This document shows, in pieces, positions 32,269 to 41,942 of a stretch of 64,000 nt of DNA. The position numbers were made by a program, and so were the translations under genes. A model generated the notes under the pieces. It did no database searches. It worked only from the letters and a program-made list of their open reading frames with translations, and was not told the DNA's origin. The stretch comes from Sphingomonadaceae bacterium (GTDB lineage Bacteria; Pseudomonadota; Alphaproteobacteria; Sphingomonadales; Sphingomonadaceae): the NCBI GenBank assembly GCA_020850455.1, contig JADZEQ010000008.1, positions 1 through 64,000 of the forward strand, written 5' to 3'. Position 1 is the first letter of the stretch; every line of letters begins with the position of its first letter.

Positions 32269-32942
32269 TGCTGCGACTGGCGCTATTTGATTGCGACGGC
32301 ACGTTGGTGGACAGCGAACATGCGATTGTCGCGGCGATGGATGATGCCTTTGCCGCGCTGCACCTGCCCGCCCCGCCGCAAAATATGGTACGCGCCAATA
32401 TCGGGCTGTCGTTGCAATCCGCGTTGCGCGCGCTGACCCCGGCCTTGGACGATGATGTGCGGGCGCAGCTGGTAGAGGCATATCGCGTCGCTTATTTCCA
32501 GCACCGCAATGCCGCCGCCGATGCACCCGAACCCTTGTTCGATGGCGTGCGGGACGCGCTCGACAAATTGCGCGCCGCTGGCTGGCAATTGGGCGTCGCG
32601 ACGGGCAAATCAATGCGCGGGCTGACCCGCCTGCTCGATGCGCATGGCATCAGCGATTATTTTGCGACTTTGCAAACCGCCGACAATCACCCCAGCAAGC
32701 CCGATCCGGCGATGGCACTCGCCGCGCTCGACCAATGTCTGGTCGAACCGGACCATGGCGTGATGATTGGCGACACCAGTTTTGACATGGGCTGTGCGCG
32801 CAGTGCCGGGATGGCGGCGATTGGCGTCGGCTGGGGCTATCACAATGCCGATGCGCTGCGCGCGGCTGGTGCGATGGCGATTGCCGACAGCCCGGCCGAC
32901 CTGCCCCAACTTATCAACGAAATTATGTGCCAGAGGACATAG
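32268..32942 (+). CDS. HAD-family phosphatase (Gph-like)
   Basis: 224 residues of HAD subfamily IA. Motif I is FDCDGTLVDSE (nucleophile Asp8), motif II is the VATGKS region, motif III K in SKPDPA, motif IV GDTSFDM. Resembles phosphoglycolate phosphatases and beta-phosphoglucomutase-like enzymes; substrate open. TAATG junction with the preceding pseudouridine synthase gene implies co-translation. Confidence 0.9.
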   Translation: MLRLALFDCDGTLVDSEHAIVAAMDDAFAALHLPAPPQNMVRANIGLSLQSALRALTPALDDDVRAQLVEAYRVAYFQHRNAAADAPEPLFDGVRDALDKLRAAGWQLGVATGKSMRGLTRLLDAHGISDYFATLQTADNHPSKPDPAMALAALDQCLVEPDHGVMIGDTSFDMGCARSAGMAAIGVGWGYHNADALRAAGAMAIADSPADLPQLINEIMCQRT

Positions 32943-32944
32943 TC

Positions 32945-33181
32945 ATGACCCCCGATGCGCAGGCGCTCGCCAAAAAACGTTTTTTTGCCATCACCGCCAT
33001 AAGGATCAGCGCGGCATTTTTCATCGCCTTTGGCATCATCATCGCCTTTGGCAATAATCAATGGCTGGGTGCGGATATACGCGTTCCCGTCGGTCTGGGG
33101 CTTACCATGGTCGGCATCGTCGATTATATCGTCATCATCCCGATGCTGGCGCGGCGCTGGCGCAGCAGGCAGGATGGATGA
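32945..33181 (+). CDS. Small two-helix membrane protein
   Basis: 78 residues with two hydrophobic segments (about 19-38 and 49-68) and basic termini; no named domain known to me. It sits between the HAD phosphatase and the ATP12 gene, 2 bp after the former and ATGA-overlapping the latter, so it is part of the operon. Could be an assembly or anchoring factor, but nothing in the sequence says so. Confidence 0.8.
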   Translation: MTPDAQALAKKRFFAITAIRISAAFFIAFGIIIAFGNNQWLGADIRVPVGLGLTMVGIVDYIVIIPMLARRWRSRQDG

Positions 33182-33867
33182 AGCGTTTTTGGCAGCATGT
33201 AACCATCGCGGATGACGCGGCGGGTTTTGCCATAACGCTCGACGGACGGGGCGTGCGCACACCAAAGCGCGCGCCGCTGATCGTCCCTGCGCGCGCGCTG
33301 GCGAACGCGATTGCGGACGAATGGGCGGCGGTCGATGACGAAATTGACCCGCGCGCCATGCCGCTGACGGGACTGGCCAATGCGGCGATCGACATAATCG
33401 CGCCCGATGTTGCGGCATTTGTGGCGACCATCGCGCCTTATGCCACCGCCGACCTCCTCTGCTATCGCGCCGAGGATGCCGAACTGGCGCGCGAACAGGC
33501 GCGGTTGTGGAACCCGATCCTCGACTGGGCTGAACGGCAATTTGCCGTCCAATTCACCCTTACCACCGGCGTCATGCCCACCGACCAGCCGCGCGAAACT
33601 ATATCGCGCCTCATCGATGCGCTGGGCCGCGCGGATGGGTGGGCGTTGGCCGCGCTGTCCCCGCTTACCAGCCTGTCCGGTTCTTTGGTATCGGCGCTCG
33701 CGCTCTACCATGGCGCATTTGATGCCGAGCGGCTGTGGCAGGCGGCGGTACTCGACGCGCTATGGCAGGAGGAACGCTGGGGCACCGATGCAGAGGCACT
33801 GGCCGCGCGCGCCCATGCCAAACGCGAATGGGATGCAGCCACGCGGTTCCTCAGCCTGGTCAGCTGA
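33178..33867 (+). CDS. ATP12-family F1-ATPase assembly chaperone
   Basis: 229 residues. Family blocks: FAITLDGRGVRTPKRAPLIVP near the N-terminus, EWAAVDDEIDPRAMPLTGLANAAID, and LLCYRAEDAELAREQARLWNPILDW. ATP12 binds the F1 alpha subunit during ATP synthase assembly in mitochondria and is retained in alphaproteobacteria. Last gene of the operon crcB-rluA-HAD-small membrane protein-atp12; its end overlaps the convergent crotonase by 8 bp. Confidence 0.92.
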   Translation: MKRFWQHVTIADDAAGFAITLDGRGVRTPKRAPLIVPARALANAIADEWAAVDDEIDPRAMPLTGLANAAIDIIAPDVAAFVATIAPYATADLLCYRAEDAELAREQARLWNPILDWAERQFAVQFTLTTGVMPTDQPRETISRLIDALGRADGWALAALSPLTSLSGSLVSALALYHGAFDAERLWQAAVLDALWQEERWGTDAEALAARAHAKREWDAATRFLSLVS

Positions 33868-34660
33868 AATCGGGTTTGCGCTTGCCCATTTCGGCAAGCA
33901 CCGCTTCTTTCTGATTGGCCGACCCGATGATGGCGGCCTGCGCATCGCTTTCCGCCTGCAATATTTCCGCATCGCTGGCATGGAGGCTAAGGTTCGCCAG
34001 CGCCTTGGCCGCCCGAATCGCGTCGGGGTTTTTGTTGGCAATCACCTGCGCGAGCGCCAAAGCATCGGCATAGGGGTTTTCGCTGACATGGGTGACAAGG
34101 CCGAGCGTCGCGGCCTCTGCCCCCGAAATCTCGCGGTTGGTATAGATGAGTTCGCGCAGCACATCATCGCGCACATGGCCGCGCCACAGCGCCATCCCCG
34201 CCACATCGGGCACCAAACCCCAGCGCATTTCCATGATGGCGATACGCGTTGCCGGATGGGCAAAACGAATGTCCGCTGCCGCCATAATCTGGCTGCCCGC
34301 GCCAAAGGCAACGCCGTGCACCGCAGCGATGACCGGCACTGCCAGTTCGCGCCAACCCCATGCCGCATATTGCGGATCATTGGCGATGCCGCGCGAACGT
34401 GCGCTGAGGCTCGACCCCGCGCTCGACATGCCGGGCGTGCGTTCCCGCGCGAGGCTGGCAAGGTCTAACCCCGCACAAAAGCCGCGCCCCTCCCCCGACA
34501 GGACGACAACACGCAAGCCTGCCGTCGCCTTTAACTGGTCAATCGCTGTTGCCAGCGCCGCCCACATTTCCGCATCGATGGCGTTCATCTTGTCACTGCG
34601 GATCAAGCGGACATCGGCGATGCCATCTGCCAACATGTTGATGGAAATGCGATTTTCCAT
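33860..34660 (-). CDS. Crotonase-family protein (enoyl-CoA hydratase-like)
   Basis: 266 residues from ATG 34660. Oxyanion-hole segments GFCAGLDLASL and HGVAFGAGSQIMAAADIRFA, then MEMRWGLVPDVAGMALW, with one of the two classical catalytic glutamates (Glu of MEMRWG region) retained. Located 4 bp after the acyl-CoA ligase gene, so the two likely work on the same acyl-CoA. Distinct in sequence from the crotonase at 24.5 kb. Confidence 0.9.
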   Translation of the reverse strand: MENRISINMLADGIADVRLIRSDKMNAIDAEMWAALATAIDQLKATAGLRVVVLSGEGRGFCAGLDLASLARERTPGMSSAGSSLSARSRGIANDPQYAAWGWRELAVPVIAAVHGVAFGAGSQIMAAADIRFAHPATRIAIMEMRWGLVPDVAGMALWRGHVRDDVLRELIYTNREISGAEAATLGLVTHVSENPYADALALAQVIANKNPDAIRAAKALANLSLHASDAEILQAESDAQAAIIGSANQKEAVLAEMGKRKPDFS

Positions 34661-34664
34661 GGCC

Positions 34665-36191
34665 CTATTCCTTGTCCTTTGCCCAATATGCATCGCGCAC
34701 CAGCCGTTTATATAATTTGCCGGTGTCGTGGCGCGGCAGTTCGGCCATGAAGTCAATGCGGCGCGGCAGCTTTACCCCCGATAATTTTTCCCGCGCAAAG
34801 GCGGTGAGTTCATCACGAAACGCGTCGGTGGCATCGGCCATATCGCGCGGCTGGATGACCGCAATCACCTCCTCCCCCATTTCCGGGTGCGGCCCGCCGA
34901 CCACCGCAACATCGGCGACCTTTGGATGGGTGATGAGATGGTTTTCAATCTCCTGCGGGTAAATATTCACCCCGCCCGAAATGATCATAAAGCTCTTGCG
35001 GTCGGTGAGGTAGAGGAAGCCATCCTCATCCAACCAGCCGATATCGCCCAAGGTTGACCACCCCTTGCTATTGCGGCTCGACGCGGTTTTTTCCGGGTCG
35101 TCATGATATTCAAAGACATTTTCGCTTTCAAAGAAGACTGCCCCTTCGGCACGCACGGGCAGTTCGCTTTCGCCATCCTCCGCCATGATATGGACGATGC
35201 CGGTTAGGGCGCGCCCGACGCTGCCCGGGTGCGTCAACCAGTCGGCACTGTTGGTAAAGGTCATGCCATTTCCCTCTGACCCCGCATAATATTCATAAAG
35301 CACAGGGCCCCACCAATCGATCATCGCCTGCTTGACGGGCACCGGGCAGGGAGCAGCAGCATGAATGGCGGTCCGCAGCGCCGACACATCATAGGCTCGA
35401 CGCGCCTCCTCCGGCAGTTTGAGCATCCGGACAAAATGGGTCGGCACAAATTGGGCCGCCGTGCAGCGATATTTTTCCATCGCTGCCAAGGCCCCGGCAG
35501 CGTCGAATTTTTGCATCAGGATGACGGTCCCGCCCAGCTTGTGCACCGTCATCGACCAGCGCAGTGGGGCGGCATGATATAGCGGCGCGGGCGATAAATA
35601 GATGGTGTCGGCATTCAAGCCGAACGCCGCAGCAGACATCATCGTCAAGACGTTGGGCGCATCAATCGCCGGTTCGGCGGGCAGCGGCACCTTGACGCCC
35701 TTGGGCCGCCCGGTCGTGCCGCTTGAATACAGCATGTCAACGCCCGCGCGCTCATCGGCAATAGGATTTGTCGGCAGGTCGGCTAATGCATCTTCCAGCG
35801 TCGGCCAGCCCGCAATTTCCCCGCCGGTTGCATAATGAGGGATTTTGGATTGCAGCGCGTGCGCCGCATCGGCCAGACTTGCCGAAACGATCAGCAATTT
35901 CGCCCCGCTATTTTCCAGAATATAGTCGGTTTCATCCTGCGTCAGGCGCGAAGAAATACAGACATATCGCAGCCCCGAACGCTGCGCCCCCCATGTCAGC
36001 GCATAATAGCCGACATGATTGTCGAGCATGAAGGCAACGACATCCTCATGCCCCAGGCCTTGCGCACGAAAAAAATGCGCCATCCGGTTTGATTGGGCGT
36101 CGAGCGCGCCATAGCTCAGCACCTCCCCCGTTTCGGCCAAAATGACCGCCGCTTTGTCCGGGTTGGCGCGCGCATGGACGCTGGGGTGCAT
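34665..36191 (-). CDS. Acyl-CoA synthetase (AMP-binding)
   Basis: 508 residues. ANL-superfamily ligase: P-loop YSSGTTGRPKGVK, adenine motif YEYYAGSEG, hinge/ATP motif TLGDIGWLDEDGFLYLTDR, and catalytic Lys near the C-terminus (GKLYKRLVRD). It activates a fatty or other carboxylic acid to acyl-CoA. The start at 36191 is set by GGGAGGA 6 nt upstream; the ATG at 36206 lies before this ribosome site. A palindrome at 36254-36269 suggests control by an acyl-CoA regulator. Confidence 0.92.
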   Translation of the reverse strand: MHPSVHARANPDKAAVILAETGEVLSYGALDAQSNRMAHFFRAQGLGHEDVVAFMLDNHVGYYALTWGAQRSGLRYVCISSRLTQDETDYILENSGAKLLIVSASLADAAHALQSKIPHYATGGEIAGWPTLEDALADLPTNPIADERAGVDMLYSSGTTGRPKGVKVPLPAEPAIDAPNVLTMMSAAAFGLNADTIYLSPAPLYHAAPLRWSMTVHKLGGTVILMQKFDAAGALAAMEKYRCTAAQFVPTHFVRMLKLPEEARRAYDVSALRTAIHAAAPCPVPVKQAMIDWWGPVLYEYYAGSEGNGMTFTNSADWLTHPGSVGRALTGIVHIMAEDGESELPVRAEGAVFFESENVFEYHDDPEKTASSRNSKGWSTLGDIGWLDEDGFLYLTDRKSFMIISGGVNIYPQEIENHLITHPKVADVAVVGGPHPEMGEEVIAVIQPRDMADATDAFRDELTAFAREKLSGVKLPRRIDFMAELPRHDTGKLYKRLVRDAYWAKDKE

Positions 36192-36253
36192 TTTATCCTC
36201 CCGCATAAGGCTCAGGAACGAGCGATTCTCTCCGCGCGCAAGGATGCTTGCCG

Positions 36254-36269
36254 TTTACGTTCACGTCAA
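36254..36269. promoter_or_regulatory. Palindrome, LiuR-type operator candidate
   Basis: TTTACGTTCACGTCAA, a 16-bp near-perfect inverted repeat (one mismatch) 63 bp upstream of the acyl-CoA synthetase start. It resembles the ACGT-N2-ACGT palindromes reported for MerR-family regulators of branched-chain and fatty acid catabolism (LiuR). The regulator is not in this window. Confidence 0.45.
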
Positions 36270-36389
36270 CTGTCGCATCCGAAATATCGTTCAGCATTAG
36301 CTATTCAGCAACCAGCTATAAGGGCATCCTTAACCTGTGAACGCTATGGCGGGGGGTGAAATTCTGTCCTGCGCGCGGCGCGGGACGTA

Positions 36390-37835
36390 ATGAGGTGGGT
36401 GCAATTGGCGACACTACAGGGCGACAGGATGCTGCTGGTGGTGGACAGCGACGTGGGGCATGGCCGCTTCGTCGCGGCGCTTGCCGCGCGCGCTGGCTGG
36501 CGCACGATGGTCGTTGCCGATGTCGCCGACGCGGTGGCCAGCCTTGGCACCCATGATGGCCTGCTGATCGATGCGGTGCTGCTCGACGGGCATAGCGCGC
36601 GTGCATCGCTCGCCAACCTTATCGACACGATGCACCAATGGCGCCCGTCACTGCCGATCATCTATATGGGCGAAACGGGCCGCCGTGCGGGGGCGCTGCA
36701 CGCATTGCGTGCGGGGGCGAGCGACATTATCGACCGCCCGTTGAGCGCCGAGCGACTGAGCGTCGCGCTCGACAATGCCATATCGCCCAATTTCCCCGCC
36801 GAATTGCGCGCACTGTCCGAAAAATTCCCTGCCGCACTGCCGATTGAGGAAATCATCGGGTCCACCCCCGCCTTTCGCACCGCGCTCGCCATTGCCGCGA
36901 AAATAGCGCGGGCGCGTGTCGCGGTGCATATTTCGGGCGAAGCGGGCAGCGGAAAGAGCCTGCTCGCCCATGCCGTCCACGCCGCGGGCAGCCGGGGGCG
37001 CGCACCCTTTGTCGAAATGGATTGCGCCCATTTCAGCCAAGCAATGCTGGGGCCGCAACTGTTCGGCCATGAACGCGGTGCCTTTGCCGGGGCCTTTGAA
37101 CGGCGCACCGGCGATATTGCGCGCGCCGATGGCGGCACTTTGGTGATCGACCGGATCGAACGCTTGCCGCTCGACGTGCAGGGCGCGCTCGCCACATTTT
37201 TGGAAAATGGCATTGTGACGCCGGTCGGCGGCGGCACCGCCAGCCATGTCGATGTCCGGCTGATCGCGATGAGTGAGGTGGATTTGGCGGGGCGCGCTGC
37301 CGATGGGCTGTTCCGCGAAGATTTGCTCGCCCGCATTGCCATCGCCGAAATCCGCCTGCCGCCCTTGCGCGAACGCCGTGCCGATATTGCGCCGCTCGCC
37401 CGCCATTTTGCCGCACGCATCGCCGCCATGCCCGACATGGACAGCCTGACGCTGTCGCCCGATCTCGTCGATGCGCTGACCGCGTGGCGCTGGCCGGGCA
37501 ATGTGCGCCAGCTTTTTGACGCCATTTTGCGCGCGGCCTGCACCGCCAACGGCCCGCAATTGCGGCTCAATGACTTCCAAGGCCTGCAAAGCGAACGCGC
37601 GCGCGAACCTGATTTGCTGCGCCATGCCGCACCGATGCCGGGGGATGGCATTGGCGTCACATTGTACCGCCCCGACGGCAATTTGCGCCCGCTCGAGGAA
37701 ATAGAGGCGGATGTTATCCGCCTTGCCATCGGCCATTATCGCGGGCGGATGAGCGAAGTGGCCCGGCGACTGGGCATTGGCCGTTCGACGCTATATCGCA
37801 AGCTATCCGACCTCGGCATCGATACCGCCGCCTGA
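36390..37835 (+). CDS. NtrC-like regulator with degenerate key motifs
   Basis: 481 residues: receiver-like domain (1-125), AAA+ sigma54-interaction domain (155-390) and Fis-type helix-turn-helix (EVARRLGIGRSTLYRKL). The receiver keeps a candidate phospho-Asp66 but the switch Lys is Arg116. Walker A GEAGSGKS (183-190) and the RLPPLRERR arginine motif are intact. However, the sigma54-contact loop is GAFAGA (230-235) instead of GAFTGA, and the Walker B DE is Asp254-Arg255. Loss of the Thr and the catalytic Glu suggests it may not drive sigma54 open-complex formation and works differently. ATG 36429 is an alternative start. Confidence 0.85.
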   Translation: MRWVQLATLQGDRMLLVVDSDVGHGRFVAALAARAGWRTMVVADVADAVASLGTHDGLLIDAVLLDGHSARASLANLIDTMHQWRPSLPIIYMGETGRRAGALHALRAGASDIIDRPLSAERLSVALDNAISPNFPAELRALSEKFPAALPIEEIIGSTPAFRTALAIAAKIARARVAVHISGEAGSGKSLLAHAVHAAGSRGRAPFVEMDCAHFSQAMLGPQLFGHERGAFAGAFERRTGDIARADGGTLVIDRIERLPLDVQGALATFLENGIVTPVGGGTASHVDVRLIAMSEVDLAGRAADGLFREDLLARIAIAEIRLPPLRERRADIAPLARHFAARIAAMPDMDSLTLSPDLVDALTAWRWPGNVRQLFDAILRAACTANGPQLRLNDFQGLQSERAREPDLLRHAAPMPGDGIGVTLYRPDGNLRPLEEIEADVIRLAIGHYRGRMSEVARRLGIGRSTLYRKLSDLGIDTAA

Positions 37836-37847
37836 ATTTGGGCCAGC

Positions 37848-38996
37848 CTAAACCGCAGTAAGCGCGCTGTCACGTAGACCGCGCCACAGCCGCAGCGCCT
37901 GACGTGTTTCGGCCACATCATGGACACGCAGCATCTGCGCGCCCTGCGTTGCGGCGAGGAGGTGGAGCGCCACCGACCCGCCAAGCCGCTGATCAACCGT
38001 CGCTTCATTGTCGAGCGCGCCGATCATCCGTTTGCGGCTGCCGCCGACCATGATCGGACAGCCCAATGTGTGGAACAGGGATAGGCCGTTGAGGAGGCGC
38101 AGCCCATCCTCCACCCCCTTGCCAAAGCCCAAACCGGGGTCGAGGATGATGTTGCCGCGCGCGACCCCCGCCGCCGTCACCCGCGCAATCTGGGCAGAAA
38201 ACCAGTCATAAACGTCGAACAAAATGTCGCGATATGCGCCGCCTATGGGGGTCAGGTCATGCGGATTGCTGCTCTGGCTTGGAGCGTGCATCAGCACGAC
38301 AGGCACGTTGGCCGCCGCCGCCACCGCCACCGCCCGATCATCATAGGCCAGCGCCGACACATCATTGATCATCGTCGCGCCCGCTGCCAGCGCCTGTTCC
38401 ATCACCATCGCCTTGCGGCTGTCAATCGAAATGGCAGCACCGGTCGCGGCAAGGCGGCCGATGATTCCCCCGACCCGTTCCCATTCATCCCCTTCCCAGA
38501 GCAAGGGCGCGCCGGGGCGGGTGGATTCGCCGCCAATATCAATAATCGCGGCACCCGCGCTGTTCATGGCAACCGCTGCGGCAATCGCGGCACCGGCATC
38601 TACATGCTTGCCGCCGTCGGAAAAACTGTCGGGCGTCGCGTTTAATATGCCGACAATCTGCGGTTCGTTGAGGCGAATTTGCCGCGCACCGAGCATCAGC
38701 GGCGGGCGCGGTGCAGCAACCGCCGCCATTTGCGCACCCGCGTCGGCGGCCAGCGCGGCGGGCATGGCATGCAACCACGCATCCATGCCGTCGGCCGCGA
38801 CAATGGCATGGCGTGTCGGCCCATCCGCCCCGCGCAACGACAATTGCCACGCCGAAAACCAGAGCAGGCTGTCGGAAAGGCGAAAGCAGCGCCCATCCCA
38901 CGCATGCGGGCGGTCAACCGGCGCGGTAGGGCGGCAATAGATGCGCGCATCCTCCCCCGCGCGGGCGAGTTGGTCGATCATCAGTGGTTCGAACAT
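37848..38996 (-). CDS. folP: Dihydropteroate synthase with N-terminal extension
   Basis: 382 residues. The C-terminal 265 form the DHPS TIM barrel: IVGILNATPDSFSDGG, IIDIGGESTRPGA, and late GGSRKRMIGAL. It joins p-aminobenzoate to the pterin pyrophosphate in folate synthesis and is the sulfonamide target. An extra N-terminal domain of about 110 residues (RIYCRPTAPV...LWFSAWQLSLRG) is not part of E. coli FolP. Start taken at 38996; ATG 39029 would overlap ccrM by 25 bp. Follows ccrM on the same strand. Confidence 0.93.
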   Translation of the reverse strand: MFEPLMIDQLARAGEDARIYCRPTAPVDRPHAWDGRCFRLSDSLLWFSAWQLSLRGADGPTRHAIVAADGMDAWLHAMPAALAADAGAQMAAVAAPRPPLMLGARQIRLNEPQIVGILNATPDSFSDGGKHVDAGAAIAAAVAMNSAGAAIIDIGGESTRPGAPLLWEGDEWERVGGIIGRLAATGAAISIDSRKAMVMEQALAAGATMINDVSALAYDDRAVAVAAAANVPVVLMHAPSQSSNPHDLTPIGGAYRDILFDVYDWFSAQIARVTAAGVARGNIILDPGLGFGKGVEDGLRLLNGLSLFHTLGCPIMVGGSRKRMIGALDNEATVDQRLGGSVALHLLAATQGAQMLRVHDVAETRQALRLWRGLRDSALTAV

Positions 38997-39004
38997 TTTC
39001 GCTA

Positions 39005-40177
<1,173 letters not shown>

Positions 40178-40201
40178 CTAATCCGGCCCGAATTTCCAGC
40201 C

Positions 40202-40261
40202 TGAATCCTTGACGATTCCGGGTCAAGCCCATGGTAAACAAGAGGTTGCGACAAATGGTTA
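40202..40261 (-). promoter_or_regulatory. ccrM promoter region: CtrA half sites and GANTC
   Basis: Reading toward ccrM (minus strand): TTAACCAT (40254-40261) and TTTACCAT (40230-40237), 24 bp apart, then GANTC sites at 40213-40217 and 40202-40206 in the presumed leader. Two more GANTC sites lie farther out at 40332-40336 and 40361-40365. This reproduces the Caulobacter ccrM arrangement, where CtrA activates and full methylation of leader GANTC sites silences the promoter. Confidence 0.65.
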
Positions 40262-40383
40262 ACAGCATTTTGCAGCAAAGGAGAACAGGGCGAGTCCGAA
40301 CGCCATATCTGGCGTCATCGGGGGGTGTGGAGACTCAAACCCTTGTGGTGTGGCTTTTTGGACTCAATGTACGACAAAATGCA

Positions 40384-40938
40384 TCAGAGCAGGCTGAGCT
40401 GACGGATGGGGGCAAAGCTTTGCCGGTGCAGCGGGCATGGGCCATGGATTTTGAGCGCGGCGAGATGCGCCGCCGTGCCATAGCCCTTGTGCTGGGCAAA
40501 GCCATATTGCGGGTGCACCGCATCTGCGGCCAGCATCAACCTGTCGCGATGTTCCTTGGCCAAAATGCTTGCCGCCGAAATCGCCGGTTCGCTGGCATCG
40601 CCGCCAATGATCGCACGCGCCGTCCACGGCCATTTGGGCAGGCGATTGCCATCGACCAGCACCATCGAAGGCATGATGCCCAGCGCAGCGACCGCCCGCG
40701 TCATCGCCAACATGGTGGCGTGCAGGATGTTGAGCGTGTCAACCTCTGCCACGCTCGCCTCCCCAATCGCAAAGGCGCAATGCGCGCGAATGTGCGTTTC
40801 AAGCTCCGCACGGCGGCGCGGTGATAATTTTTTGCTGTCCGCAAGCCCTGTAACGGGCACATCACCCAAGATGACCGCGGCGGCCACCACCGGCCCGGCG
40901 AGCGGGCCGCGACCCGCCTCATCCACGCCGACAATCAC
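40384..40938 (-). CDS. rnhB: Ribonuclease HII
   Basis: 184 residues. Cuts RNA in RNA-DNA hybrids including single ribonucleotides. The catalytic acidic residues begin with Asp6-Glu7 ([13 protein letters not shown]), with further family motifs DSKKLSP and [13 protein letters not shown]. Start ATG at 40938, 24 bp after the thiD stop. Downstream is the 215-bp ccrM promoter region. Confidence 0.95.
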   Translation of the reverse strand: MIVGVDEAGRGPLAGPVVAAAVILGDVPVTGLADSKKLSPRRRAELETHIRAHCAFAIGEASVAEVDTLNILHATMLAMTRAVAALGIMPSMVLVDGNRLPKWPWTARAIIGGDASEPAISAASILAKEHRDRLMLAADAVHPQYGFAQHKGYGTAAHLAALKIHGPCPLHRQSFAPIRQLSLL

Positions 40939-40962
40939 AGCAGGCCAATCACAGCGCGGAAA

Positions 40963-41718
40963 TCATAATCTGGCAACATCGACCAGATGATGCCCCATCG
41001 GCCCGTGCCCGCTGCCAAATCCGGGCGCGGTTGCAAGCGCCGCACGCACAAAGCTGCGCGCGCGTTCGACCGCCTGCACCATGGGCAGGCCCTGCCCAAG
41101 ACCGGTTGCAATCGCGCTTGCCAATGTGCAGCCGGTGCCATGGGTGTGCAAAGTGTCAATCCGCGCATCCTGCCAGCGCGCAACCTCCCCCCATTCACCG
41201 ATCAATCGGTCGGTAAGCAACGCGTCGCTGCCATGCCCCCCCTTGACGAGCAGCGCGCAGCCATGCGCCAAAATCGCCTCTTCACCGCCCAATGCCTCCA
41301 GCTCCGGTAAATTGGGCGTGGTCAGCCAAGCAAGGTCCATCAACCGGCCAAAGGCGGCAATCGTCGGCGCATCGGCTAGCACCGATCCGCTAGTCGCCAC
41401 CATGACGGGGTCGAACACCACCGGCACCTCTATCCCGCCGATGGCATCGGCCACTGCTTCGGCGGTTGCCGCACCCCCCAGCATGCCGATTTTTATCGCA
41501 TCGACACCAATATCGGTGACGACGCTTTCAATCTGTGCGCGCACCATCTCGGCGGGAATGGCGTGCACCGCCTGCACGCCGAGCGTATTTTGCGCTGTAA
41601 TGGCGGTAATTGCGCTCATCGCATAACCGCCCAGCATGGTGACGCTTTTTATGTCCGCCTGCACCCCCGCGCCGCCGCCCGAATCCGACCCGGCGATGAT
41701 GAGGATGCGCGCGCTCAC
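40963..41718 (-). CDS. thiD: HMP-P kinase ThiD
   Basis: 251 residues from a GTG at 41718 in a GTGA overlap with the DUF1272 gene. Ribokinase fold with AGSDSGGGAGVQADIK at the N-terminus and the anion-hole DTLHTHGTGCTLASAIA near the C-terminus. Phosphorylates hydroxymethylpyrimidine (phosphate) in thiamine biosynthesis and salvage. The ATG-started longer frame (41814) would overlap DUF1272 almost fully and is rejected. No thiamine riboswitch is visible. Confidence 0.94.
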   Translation of the reverse strand: MSARILIIAGSDSGGGAGVQADIKSVTMLGGYAMSAITAITAQNTLGVQAVHAIPAEMVRAQIESVVTDIGVDAIKIGMLGGAATAEAVADAIGGIEVPVVFDPVMVATSGSVLADAPTIAAFGRLMDLAWLTTPNLPELEALGGEEAILAHGCALLVKGGHGSDALLTDRLIGEWGEVARWQDARIDTLHTHGTGCTLASAIATGLGQGLPMVQAVERARSFVRAALATAPGFGSGHGPMGHHLVDVARL

Positions 41719-41942
41719 CCCTTGAACCGCCGCTGGGTGGAGGCTGGATGCTTGGCGAGATTTTCGCGCGAACGAATTGGCCGGTCGAGCAAGTCGCCAC
41801 CGCAATTGGGGCAAATTTCATCAAGCTTGTCTGCGCAATTGGCGCAAAATGTACATTCAAAGCTGCAGATGAAGGCACCATGCAGATGCCCGGGCAAATC
41901 CACCCCGCACCGTTCGCAATCGGGCCGCATTTCCAAACTCAT
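41715..41942 (-). CDS. DUF1272 zinc-ribbon-like protein
   Basis: 75 residues with cysteine pairs: CERC, C...CTFCANC and CPNCGG, giving at least two predicted zinc knuckles. DUF1272 proteins are small, of unknown function. It ATGA-overlaps the glmM stop and GTGA-overlaps thiD, so translation is coupled on both sides. The start at 41942 is preceded by the glmM end; the longer frame to 41969 lacks support. Confidence 0.85.
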   Translation of the reverse strand: MSLEMRPDCERCGVDLPGHLHGAFICSFECTFCANCADKLDEICPNCGGDLLDRPIRSRENLAKHPASTQRRFKG

